Source of the DNA: Treponema sp.
Lineage (GTDB): Bacteria > Spirochaetota > Spirochaetia > Treponematales > Treponemataceae
NCBI GenBank assembly: GCA_017449265.1
Contig: JAFSJW010000017.1
Coordinates: 1-64,000, forward strand
Length of the DNA: 64,000 bases
Direction: 5' to 3'
Both the position numbers and the translations under genes were made by a program. Under the pieces are notes generated by a model that saw nothing but the letters and a program-made list of their open reading frames with translations, was not told where the DNA came from and did not search any database. Shown piece by piece: positions 33,448 to 40,808 of this stretch (its first letter is position 1; each line of letters begins with the position of its first letter).

Positions 33448-34289
33448 GCTACAAAATCTTCCAGCAGCTTTCTTTTTGAAGGGAGCTGGAGCGAATGAAT
33501 TGCAGTTTTCTCGATTTGCCTGACTCTCTCTTTCGTAAGACCATAAGAGGTACCGATTTCTTTGAGCGATTTTGGCTCTTCTCCGTCAAAGCCGTAACGA
33601 AGCCGAAGAACAAGCTCCTCGCGAGGTTTGAGCAATTTGATTGCTTTCCTGACTTCGTTGTGAAGAGATTTTTCCATGAGTTTGTCCTCTGGGTCGCGGT
33701 CATAAGACTCAATCATATCGCCGATTGTGTCGCTGTCGGACTCTTTTTTGTCAATTGGCGTCTCAAGACTTACAGTTCCTTGCGTGAGGAAAAGCAAATC
33801 CTGCACGGTCTTTTCTTCGATTCCTGTAAGCTCCGAGATTTTTGCGAACTGCTCGTATTCTGGCAGCGTGTTGTCAATCAGCTTGCGGGCTTTCTCAATC
33901 TTTGTAAGCTCGTATGCTTTGTTCTGAGGAAGACGGATTGATCTTCCGTGCTCTCCGATTGCTTTCAGAATAGACTGGCGAATCCACCAGACGGCATATG
34001 AGATGAATTTTATCCCTTTGCTCGGGTCAAAATGGTCTATTGCCGACAAAAGGCCAATGTTTCCTTCGCTGATTAAATCTGTTATATCGAAAACTGTGTT
34101 TTTTGGATTCAAATACTCGTTCGCAACTTTGACAACGAAACGCAAATTTGATTTTACGATTTTCTCTGCGGCTTTTTTATCGCCGTTTTTTGCTTTAATC
34201 GCAAGAGCATTCTCTTCTTCTGCTGTCAAAAGCGGAATTTTGTTGACTTCGTTCATGTAAGAAGATAAAACATCAATTTCTTTTCTCAT
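33444..34289 (-). CDS. RNA polymerase sigma-70 family factor (primary/group 2 type)
   Basis: A 281-residue sigma factor. Region 1.2 (SSYMNEVNKIPLLTAEEE), region 2 (VFDITDLISEGNIGLLSAIDHFDPSKGIKFISYAVWWIRQSI), region 3 and region 4 (LKPREELVLRLRYGFDGEEPKSLKEIGTSYGLTKERVRQIE) are all present, so it should recognise -10 and -35 boxes of standard form. The long non-conserved region of full RpoD is missing, which fits a group 2 (SigA/RpoS-like) factor or a minimal primary sigma. GAGGGA lies upstream of the ATG. Whether it is the housekeeping factor cannot be decided here. Confidence 0.92.
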   Translation of the reverse strand: MRKEIDVLSSYMNEVNKIPLLTAEEENALAIKAKNGDKKAAEKIVKSNLRFVVKVANEYLNPKNTVFDITDLISEGNIGLLSAIDHFDPSKGIKFISYAVWWIRQSILKAIGEHGRSIRLPQNKAYELTKIEKARKLIDNTLPEYEQFAKISELTGIEEKTVQDLLFLTQGTVSLETPIDKKESDSDTIGDMIESYDRDPEDKLMEKSLHNEVRKAIKLLKPREELVLRLRYGFDGEEPKSLKEIGTSYGLTKERVRQIEKTAIHSLQLPSKRKLLEDFVA

Positions 34290-34474
34290 AATTTTCCCTC
34301 ACTATGTATATAGCAAGTTTTGTGCCAAGTTTTTTAAATAAGTCAGAACTTGTTCGGAAAAAGTAAAATTTTTAAATACCTCTGCTTTTCTTACATTCTT
34401 AGCGTCTTTTTTTTTTGATTTTTTTTGCCTTTTGCGTTTTTTTTTATTATATTAATTTTATTGATAAGGAAATT

Positions 34475-34522
34475 TTGACACATTCGGAATTTTCTGATAC
34501 TTAAACTGTGTCATTTTGACAC
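34475..34522 (+). promoter_or_regulatory. groES promoter and palindromic operator
   Basis: TTGACA at 34475-34480 is followed, with 15-17 bases between, by GATACT/TACTTA as possible -10 boxes. A palindrome GTGTCATTTTGACAC (34508-34522) lies between the likely transcript start and the ribosome site. A nearly identical sequence lies just before murG (61238-61252). It is not the CIRCE element. Confidence 0.5.
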
Positions 34523-34537
34523 TTTGGAGGCAATTAA

Positions 34538-34810
34538 ATGAAAGTTAAACCACTTGCTGACCGTGTTCTTTTGAAACAGGAAAAGGCAGAGACAAAAACA
34601 GCTTCTGGAATTATTATCCCGGAAACAGCTCAGGAAAAAACGCAGATTGCAAAAGTTGAGGCAGTCGGCCCTGGAACTGAGAAAGAAAAAATCACTGTGA
34701 AAGTCGGTGACAAAATTATGTACGATAAATATGCGGGAACTCAGATAAAGATTGATGGCGAGGATTTCTTGATTGTGAAGAATTCTGACATCATCGCCGT
34801 TATTGAATAG
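34538..34810 (+). CDS. groES: Co-chaperonin GroES
   Basis: A 90-residue co-chaperonin. KPLADRVLLK opens the chain, the mobile loop ETKTASGIIIPETAQEK (residues 17-33) contacts GroEL, and the end EDFLIVKNSDIIAVIE is canonical. A strong GGAGG lies before the ATG. Unlike most bacteria, groEL does not follow: the next gene is guaB in the opposite direction, so GroEL must be encoded elsewhere. It caps the GroEL folding chamber. Upstream palindromes suggest dedicated control. Confidence 0.97.
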   Translation: MKVKPLADRVLLKQEKAETKTASGIIIPETAQEKTQIAKVEAVGPGTEKEKITVKVGDKIMYDKYAGTQIKIDGEDFLIVKNSDIIAVIE

Positions 34811-34828
34811 GATTTCGTTTTTATCACA

Positions 34829-34892
34829 TAAAAAGCCTGCCCGGAAAGCCGAAGTGTGAAGTACATTTCAGTTTTCGGACAGGCTTTTTTTT
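34829..34892. terminator. Bidirectional terminator / CTGTTCGG palindrome family copy D
   Basis: AAAAGCCTGCCCGGAAA pairs with TTTTCGGACAGGCTTTT around a 28-base centre, with A and T runs outside. It serves both groES and convergent guaB and is a diverged relative of the CTGTTCGG repeats. Confidence 0.85.
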
Positions 34893-36399
34893 AGCTTTGC
34901 AAAGATGTGTTCTTTACGACAACATCGTGAGCTGAACCTTCGCTGATTGTAGTCGCTGAAACCAAAGTGAGCTTTGCTTTTTCCTGCAGCTCCGGGATTG
35001 TGAGCGCGCCGCAGTTGCACATTGTGTGAGCCACTTTCTTTAGCGTAAGTCCAACGCCGTCATGCAAATGGCCTGCGTAAGGAACATACGAGTCAACGCC
35101 TTCTTCAAATGCCATTGATTTTTTTCCGCCCAAGTCGTACCGCTGCCAGTTGCGCGCGCGGTTTGAGCCTTCGCCCCAGTATTCTTTGACATACTGTCCG
35201 TTTACCACGAGCTTGTTTGACGGAGATTCGTCGAAGCGCGCGAAGTAGCGTCCGAGCATTACGAAGTCAGCTCCCATTGCGAGCGCGAGCGTGACATGAT
35301 AATCATGCACAATTCCGCCGTCAGAGCAAATCGGGATGTAGATGCCAGTTTCTTTGTAGTAGTCATCGCGTGCTTTTGCTACCTCAATGGTTGCGGTTGC
35401 CTGTCCGCGGCCAATTCCTTTCTGCTCGCGCGTAATGCAGATTGAGCCGCCTCCGATTCCAATCTTTACGAAATCGGCCCCAGCGTCCGCAAGGAATTTG
35501 AATCCTTCTGCGTCAACGACATTTCCGGCTCCGACTTTTATATCTTTTCCGAATTTTTCGTGAATATCTTTGAGTGCCTTAGCCTGCCAGTACGAGTAGC
35601 CTTCGCTTGAGTCAAGGACGAATACATCTGCGCCTGCTTTGATGAGAGCCGGGACGCGCTCCATGTAGTCGCGGGTGTTGATTCCTGCTCCCACAACATA
35701 GCGGTGTTTTGCGTCAAGAAGCTCGTTTGGATTTGACTCGTGGGTTGCGTAGTCTTTTCTGAAAATGAGCGATACAAGATTTCCGTCCTTGTCAACGACA
35801 GGAAGCTGATTCACTTTTTTGTCCCAGATTATTTCGTTCGCTTCTGAGAGCGTGATTCCTTCCTGACCTACTGCCATGTCGGAAAGCGGTGTCATGTACT
35901 CGGAAACTTTCGAGTTCGGCTTACAGTGCGTAATCCTGAAATCTTTTGATGTGATGATTCCGACCAGTTTTCCGTGGGCAGAACCGTCTTCCGTTACGGC
36001 GCAAGTTGAGTGACCTGTCTTTTCGCTGAGCGCGATGACTTCTTCCAGAGTTTGGTCAGGACGAACATTTGAGTCCGATGTTACGAATCCTGCTTTGTAA
36101 GTCTTAACGCGCGTAACCATAGCGGCCTGATCTTCAATCGTCTGGCTGCCGTATATGAAACTGATTCCGCCCTCTTTTGCGAGCGCGATTGCCAGCTTGT
36201 CGTCCGAAACAGCCTGCATTACGGCGGAGACCATAGGAATATTCATTGATATAGGAGATTCTTCGCCGGCCTTTTTGTTGAAGCGGACGAGTGGTGTCCG
36301 CAATGATACATTGTCCGGAATGCAGTTTTCGCTTGAGTAGCCCGGAACTAAAAGATATTCGCCAAATGTGTGCGATGGTTCTGAAAAATAAAATGCCAT
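34891..36399 (-). CDS. guaB: Inosine-5'-monophosphate dehydrogenase
   Basis: A 502-residue IMP dehydrogenase, oxidising IMP to XMP with NAD in guanine nucleotide synthesis. The barrel is split by a CBS pair (about residues 100-220, with [19 protein letters not shown] and [13 protein letters not shown]). The catalytic loop is [20 protein letters not shown] with the nucleophile Cys, and the substrate site includes CSDGGI and [13 protein letters not shown]. The sequence differs in places from common GuaB (for example [10 protein letters not shown] in the flap), resembling the longer variant group of some anaerobes. AGGAGA precedes the ATG. Confidence 0.93.
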   Translation of the reverse strand: MAFYFSEPSHTFGEYLLVPGYSSENCIPDNVSLRTPLVRFNKKAGEESPISMNIPMVSAVMQAVSDDKLAIALAKEGGISFIYGSQTIEDQAAMVTRVKTYKAGFVTSDSNVRPDQTLEEVIALSEKTGHSTCAVTEDGSAHGKLVGIITSKDFRITHCKPNSKVSEYMTPLSDMAVGQEGITLSEANEIIWDKKVNQLPVVDKDGNLVSLIFRKDYATHESNPNELLDAKHRYVVGAGINTRDYMERVPALIKAGADVFVLDSSEGYSYWQAKALKDIHEKFGKDIKVGAGNVVDAEGFKFLADAGADFVKIGIGGGSICITREQKGIGRGQATATIEVAKARDDYYKETGIYIPICSDGGIVHDYHVTLALAMGADFVMLGRYFARFDESPSNKLVVNGQYVKEYWGEGSNRARNWQRYDLGGKKSMAFEEGVDSYVPYAGHLHDGVGLTLKKVAHTMCNCGALTIPELQEKAKLTLVSATTISEGSAHDVVVKNTSLQS

Positions 36400-36485
36400 T
36401 GCTTTCTCCTTGATATATATTGAATTTTGAAAATTATAATTGTACCATTATTGCATAATTTTCTTTTCGTTTCAATAGATTTTGC

Positions 36486-36500
36486 TCAGACAGTTGCTGA
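36486..36500 (+). other. Small hairpin in the glnA leader
   Basis: TCAG-ACAGTTG-CTGA. The loop starts with A and has G at position four, as in ANTAR target hairpins, but the loop is seven bases instead of six and no matching second hairpin is found. A tentative ANTAR-binding candidate only. Confidence 0.2.
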
Positions 36501-36612
36501 AATCAGCTCGGAATTAACTTACTATGAAAAAAAATCTTCAAACAAATTTATTTTTGATGAACTTTGCTCAAAGTTGTGTTATCATATATATCGAGAATTT
36601 GGAGATAAAAGA

Positions 36613-37881
36613 ATGTATACAGAGCAAGAAGCAATCCAGTATGTTAGAGAAAATGATGTTCGTTTTATAAAGCTTTTTTTCACCGATTTTTATGGCTCTA
36701 TAAAATCGATTTCAATTCAGCCGAGCGAGCTTGACCGCGCGTTCGCAAGGGGAATTCCTTTCGACGCAAGCTCCGTGAAAGGATTCCTCGGTGTGGCAAA
36801 GTCGGATTTGTTCATAGTTCCAGACCCGTCTACGCTTGCTGTTCTTCCTTGGAGGCCGCAGTCTGGCAGGGTCGTGCGTTTTTTCTGCAGCGTGCGCTAT
36901 CCTGACGGAACGCCTTTTGAAGCTGATATTCGGAAAATGCTTTCCGATTTAGTTCAGCATGCGAAAGAAAAAGGTTTTGATTTTACAATCGGAACAAAAT
37001 GCGAATTTTATCTTTTCAAGTGTGACGAAAGGGGAAATCCCACAAAAGAGCCTTACGACAATGCTGGTTATTGCGATTTGGCTCCGCGCGACAAAGGTGA
37101 GAATGTGAGGCGTGAAATATGCCTTACCCTTGAGCAAATGGGAGTTCATCCTGAGTCAAGCCATCACGAGAAAGGTCCTGGGCAGAATCAGGTTGATTTC
37201 AAATGCTCTGATGTCCTGAATGCCGCTGATAATTTCCAGACATTCAAAGTCGTGGTCAAGACGATTGCGGCTCGTAACGGCTTGTTCGCAAGTTTTATGC
37301 CGAAGCCTCTTCCTGATAAGCCAGGAAACGGACTTCACATAACTATTTCTCTTTATAAGGACGGAAAAAATCTTTTTGCGGGCGATGATATGGCTCCTGA
37401 GGCAAAAGCATTCCTTGCGGGCATATTGTTCCGTGTCCTTGAGATTGCGCCTTTTACTAACCCTGTGCCTAATTCGTACATGAGGCTCGGTTCGTTTGAG
37501 GCCCCAAAGTACATAAGCTGGAGCCGCCAGAACAGATGCCAGCTCATCCGCATTCCTGACTCGGATGAAACTTCCGCGCACATGGAGTTCCGTGCTTCGG
37601 ATCCTGCCGGAAATCCGTATGTCGATTTGTATCTTCTTCTTGCCGCCGGACTTGAGGGAATCGAAAAGAATTATGGTCTTCCTGATTCTACCGATATTGA
37701 CTTGTTCAATGCGGATCCAGAGGACACAAGATTTATGATACGGCTTCCTATGTCATTGAACGAAGCGAAAAAATATTGCGACAAGGGCGACTTTATTTAC
37801 AAAGTGTTCCCTAAGCCGATTATTGATTTTTTAGCTGGCTCTGATATTGACAGCTTTGGCGCGGATATTGGGGAAGCCTGA
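36613..37881 (+). CDS. glnA: Glutamine synthetase (type I family)
   Basis: A 422-residue glutamine synthetase joining ammonia to glutamate with ATP. Visible parts are the N-terminal beta-grasp domain with FFTDFYGSIKSISI, the metal-binding CEFYLF, the ATP-site GPGQNQVDF, NGLHITISLYKDGKNLF (usually with HxHxSL), NSYMRL and MEFRASDPAGNPY. The NLYDLPPE adenylylation site of enteric enzymes is missing, so control must be different. The start at 36613 has GGAG eight bases upstream; the frame is open upstream but has no similarity. An ANTAR protein follows after 49 bases, which is a known arrangement for RNA-level control of nitrogen genes. Confidence 0.9.
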   Translation: MYTEQEAIQYVRENDVRFIKLFFTDFYGSIKSISIQPSELDRAFARGIPFDASSVKGFLGVAKSDLFIVPDPSTLAVLPWRPQSGRVVRFFCSVRYPDGTPFEADIRKMLSDLVQHAKEKGFDFTIGTKCEFYLFKCDERGNPTKEPYDNAGYCDLAPRDKGENVRREICLTLEQMGVHPESSHHEKGPGQNQVDFKCSDVLNAADNFQTFKVVVKTIAARNGLFASFMPKPLPDKPGNGLHITISLYKDGKNLFAGDDMAPEAKAFLAGILFRVLEIAPFTNPVPNSYMRLGSFEAPKYISWSRQNRCQLIRIPDSDETSAHMEFRASDPAGNPYVDLYLLLAAGLEGIEKNYGLPDSTDIDLFNADPEDTRFMIRLPMSLNEAKKYCDKGDFIYKVFPKPIIDFLAGSDIDSFGADIGEA

Positions 37882-37930
37882 TGTTTCCTGAACGACGGGT
37901 TGTAGTCCCGGGCTATTTGGGGTTGTTTTT

Positions 37931-38500
37931 ATGGAAAGCGTTCTGATTGTCTCAAACACAAGCTCTACTATGGAAATTATCTCAGGTCTTCTTGTCTCTC
38001 AGGTTTTCAGCAGGATTGTTACGGCTCGTAGTGGCGTTGAGGCCCGGCGTTTTCTTTTGGAGAGTGAATTCGACCTTGTTATTATTGATGCGCCTCTTCC
38101 TGACGAAATGGGAGATGATTTCGCTCTTCATGCCGCAGAGTGTTCTTCGTGCGGAGTCATACTTATCGTTGAGAGCGATGGTGTTGCCGAAATATCAGCT
38201 TCCGTTGAAGATTATGGCGTTTTTACCGTGCCTAAGTCCGTGTCGCCTGATGTGTTTTTCAATGTGGTAACGCTTATGAACGCAACGAGAATGCGCGTGA
38301 AAAAGCTGGAGGACGAGAACAGAAGGCTTCTGAACAAAATCGAGGAGCTGAAATTCGTTGACAGGGCAAAGTGCACGCTCATCCAAGTTCTGAAAATGAC
38401 CGAGCAGCAGGCGCATCGCTATATCGAAAAGCAGAGCATGGATTTGCGCCAGCCACGGATTGTGGTTGCAGAGAACATTCTCAAAACATACGAGCGTTAG
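37931..38500 (+). CDS. ANTAR-domain response regulator
   Basis: A 189-residue regulator. Residues 1-115 form a receiver-like domain with the phosphorylation-site region DLVIIDAPLPDEMGDDF; a coiled-coil (VKKLEDENRRLLNKIEELK) leads to an ANTAR domain (about 138-185) with VDRAKCTLIQVLKMTEQQAHRYIEKQSMD. ANTAR proteins bind paired hairpins in nascent RNA and prevent termination. Its place behind glnA suggests control of nitrogen assimilation, as in clostridia. No obvious paired-hairpin target with a terminator is visible in the glnA leader. Confidence 0.9.
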   Translation: MESVLIVSNTSSTMEIISGLLVSQVFSRIVTARSGVEARRFLLESEFDLVIIDAPLPDEMGDDFALHAAECSSCGVILIVESDGVAEISASVEDYGVFTVPKSVSPDVFFNVVTLMNATRMRVKKLEDENRRLLNKIEELKFVDRAKCTLIQVLKMTEQQAHRYIEKQSMDLRQPRIVVAENILKTYER

Positions 38501-38502
38501 CC

Positions 38503-39435
38503 CTAAATCGAGTAGAACCAAGATTTTTCCGTGTAGTCGAAAGGCGTTTCCTGGTAGACATAGTAGTTCAGCCAGTTTGAGAAGAACAAGTGCGCCGTGC
38601 TGCGCCATTTGTTCTTCGGCTGCATAGACGGGTTGTCATCAGGATAGTAGTTGATGGGAACATCAATCGCAAGCCCCTTGTTCTTGTCGCGCCAGTATTC
38701 TTTTCCGAGCGTTTCGGTGTCGTACTCAAGATGCCCTGTCATAAATATCAGCCTGTTGTCGTTCGATTTTGCGATTGTAACTTCGTTCTCATCGTTCGTT
38801 GCAAGAATTTTCAAGTCCTTGACTTTTTGTATTGATGATGTGAGGACTGTGGTGTGGCGCGATGTAGGGACAGGAAAGTTGTCGTCAAATCCGCGCAAAA
38901 GCGGTTCGTTGAGTGTGGTTGCGTGATTTTTGTAGATACCGAACATTTTCTTTTCGAGCGCGATTTTCTTGATTCCGTAGTTGTGGTATAGTCCCGCCTG
39001 CGCGCCCCAGCAGATGAACAGAGTGGAAAAAACATTTTCCTTGGCGTAATCCATTATATCGCACAACTCAGGCCAGTAATCAACATCCTCAAACGGCATT
39101 TGCTCCACAGGAGCTCCCGTTATAATCATTCCGTCGTATTTGTGATTGAATATTTCTCTTGACGGGATGTAGAATTTTTCCAGATGCTCCGTGCTAACAT
39201 GGGTTGATTCATGCTGTTCCATTCTTACGAGAGAAATGTCCGTTTGCAGCGGCGTGTTTCCGAGAAGCCGCAGCAGCTGGGTTTCCGTAGTTTCTTTTGT
39301 GGGCATGAGGTTTATTATAGCTATTTTGAGCGGGCGTATATCTTGCATTGCGGCCCGTTTTTCCGTCATTACGAAAATATTTTCTTTTTCGAGAATTGAG
39401 CGGGCTGGTAAATCAGATTGAATTCTTATAGGCAT
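38503..39435 (-). CDS. metA: Homoserine O-acyltransferase MetA, probably acetyl-specific
   Basis: A 310-residue enzyme of the MetA family, activating homoserine in methionine synthesis. The catalytic Cys is in LFICWGAQAGLYHNYGI, and His/Glu lie in MTGHLEYDTETL. In the loop that decides acyl-CoA choice the sequence reads TGAPVEQMPF; E. coli, which uses succinyl-CoA, has Gly at the Glu position, and Glu there is known to select acetyl-CoA. It is therefore predicted to be a homoserine O-acetyltransferase. The start at 39435 begins at MPIRIQSDLPA, the family N-terminus; there is no ribosome site and a TATACT lies six bases upstream. Confidence 0.93.
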   Translation of the reverse strand: MPIRIQSDLPARSILEKENIFVMTEKRAAMQDIRPLKIAIINLMPTKETTETQLLRLLGNTPLQTDISLVRMEQHESTHVSTEHLEKFYIPSREIFNHKYDGMIITGAPVEQMPFEDVDYWPELCDIMDYAKENVFSTLFICWGAQAGLYHNYGIKKIALEKKMFGIYKNHATTLNEPLLRGFDDNFPVPTSRHTTVLTSSIQKVKDLKILATNDENEVTIAKSNDNRLIFMTGHLEYDTETLGKEYWRDKNKGLAIDVPINYYPDDNPSMQPKNKWRSTAHLFFSNWLNYYVYQETPFDYTEKSWFYSI

Positions 39436-39481
39436 AGCGTAAGTATAGCAAAAGTAAGTTGAATTTACTATATTAGTGTTT

Positions 39482-40432
39482 ATGAGTTCTTCAAAAGAAA
39501 GAAAAAATGCAATAAAAAAACTCAAGGCTTTTGTTTTTACCCAGAAATCAGAAATTACGGAGTTCAGGGAGAAAATTGACGAACTGTTTTCTTCTGTTTT
39601 TTTGCCTAACCGAGTTGATTTAGTTGAAAAAGATTATAACGGCGTGATGTGCGATGTCATAAGTCCTGCGCTTTTTTCCAAGAAAAGAGTGCTTGTTTAT
39701 GTGCATGGAGGTTCGTTTGTTGCCGGTTCAAGGAAAGCGTACAGACCGTTTGTTTCATCTCTTGCCGATGCAGTTTCGTGCAGGGCAATCCTTCCCGAAT
39801 TCAAGCTTGCCCCGAGCCATCCGTTCCCATATGCTCTGGAGGATTTGCAATGCGTATTCAGGATGCTTTATGCTCAGGAGCAGCTGAAAAACGGAAGCCC
39901 GGAGATAATAGTCGCAGCTGATTCAAGCGGTGCGTCCATTGCCGTAGCTCTTATTTTGAGCCTTAAAGATAAATTCCGGGCTTCGGTCAAGCAGATGATT
40001 CTTTTTAGCCCGTGGCTTGATTTTTCGGACAAAAATGAGATTTTCAGCTCCAAAAAGACGGCGGATGATGTTTTTTCGCCGGAAGCTATAAGATTTGCGG
40101 CGGAGAATTATGCCGATGTTTCAAAAAATGATAATCCGCTTGTTTCTCCCCTTCAGGCTACAAAAGAAATGCTGAACGGCTTTCCGCCAGTTTTCATTCA
40201 GTGCGGTGAAAACGAGATTTTCCTTGAGTCGGCAAAAAAATTCAAGCTGAACCTTATTTCTGCTGGCGTAGAATGTACGCTGGATGTGTGGGACGGCATG
40301 ATGCCTCTTTTTCAGCTGGCCGATGATTGCCTAAATGAGTCCCATCTTGCGATTGAAAAAATCGGAAGGCTGCTTACTGAGCAAGACCTTTCTGACGAAA
40401 TCGGGAGCGTTTCCAATTTTCAGACAGAATGA
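39482..40432 (+). CDS. Alpha/beta hydrolase (HSL/Abhydrolase_3), catalytic His not evident
   Basis: A 316-residue esterase-like protein. It has the oxyanion motif VHGGSFVAGS (about 80), the nucleophile region AADSSGASIAVAL (about 145, in place of GDSAGG) and LVSPLQATKEML. The C-terminal segment that usually reads G-M-x-H-x-F appears as WDGMMPLFQL, with Pro where the catalytic His is expected. This suggests reduced or lost hydrolase activity, unless another His serves. The start is the ATG at 39482; a GTG two codons earlier is possible. A TATATT lies seven bases upstream of the ATG. Divergent from metA. Confidence 0.8.
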   Translation: MSSSKERKNAIKKLKAFVFTQKSEITEFREKIDELFSSVFLPNRVDLVEKDYNGVMCDVISPALFSKKRVLVYVHGGSFVAGSRKAYRPFVSSLADAVSCRAILPEFKLAPSHPFPYALEDLQCVFRMLYAQEQLKNGSPEIIVAADSSGASIAVALILSLKDKFRASVKQMILFSPWLDFSDKNEIFSSKKTADDVFSPEAIRFAAENYADVSKNDNPLVSPLQATKEMLNGFPPVFIQCGENEIFLESAKKFKLNLISAGVECTLDVWDGMMPLFQLADDCLNESHLAIEKIGRLLTEQDLSDEIGSVSNFQTE

Positions 40433-40434
40433 AA

Positions 40435-40473
40435 TAGAGCTGTTCGGAAAACTGAAGTTTCCGAACAGCTCTA
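40435..40473. repeat. CTGTTCGG palindrome family, copy C
   Basis: TAGAGCTGTTCGGAAA pairs perfectly with its complement ending CAGCTCTA; four-base loop region around ACTGAAG. It starts three bases after the esterase-like gene stop and probably acts as its terminator. Confidence 0.9.
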
Positions 40474-40631
40474 ATAATCATGGAAAAAAGTTTTGGGTAA
40501 GATACGGCTGACGAGCGTACTGATTTATGCTGACAGCCATTTGGCTTAAAATGTCTCTGGCTGTCCGACAGATAGAGAACTTCAAGCTCAATTACCGCAA
40601 CATTCCCAGAACTGAATTTTCTGATTCTGCA

Positions 40632-40808
40632 TTAGTCCGGCATTAAAATCGCAAGGACTATGTAGAGCAAAATTCCTGTTCCGCCAAAAATAATCAGAAC
40701 AATCCACAATGCTCTGACCAATGTTGGGTCAAGGTCAAAATATTCAGCTATTCCGCCGCAAACTCCGCAAAGTTTTCGCTGGGAGCTTTTGTGAAAAGGT
40801 TTTGCCAT
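40632..40808 (-). CDS. PspC-domain small membrane protein
   Basis: A 58-residue protein. The sequence MAKPFHKSSQRKLCGVCGGI followed by AEYFDLDPTLVRALWIV is the PspC signature, and the rest is one transmembrane helix ending ILMPD. PspC proteins sense or respond to envelope stress, or act as small membrane adaptors. Its ATG shares one base with the glgP stop (TAATG) and a GAGGTG ribosome site lies inside the end of glgP, so the two genes are translationally coupled. The link to glycogen breakdown is unusual and unexplained. Confidence 0.9.
   Translation of the reverse strand: MAKPFHKSSQRKLCGVCGGIAEYFDLDPTLVRALWIVLIIFGGTGILLYIVLAILMPD

Noticed and set aside
36427-36612. Upstream extension of glnA in frame
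   Set aside because: Not similar to glutamine synthetases and lacks a ribosome site; the ATG at 36613 has GGAG.
40480-40630. Short reverse-strand ORF starting MAVSINQYARQ
   Set aside because: Only 20 codons, no ribosome site and no second supporting feature; left as plain intergenic sequence.
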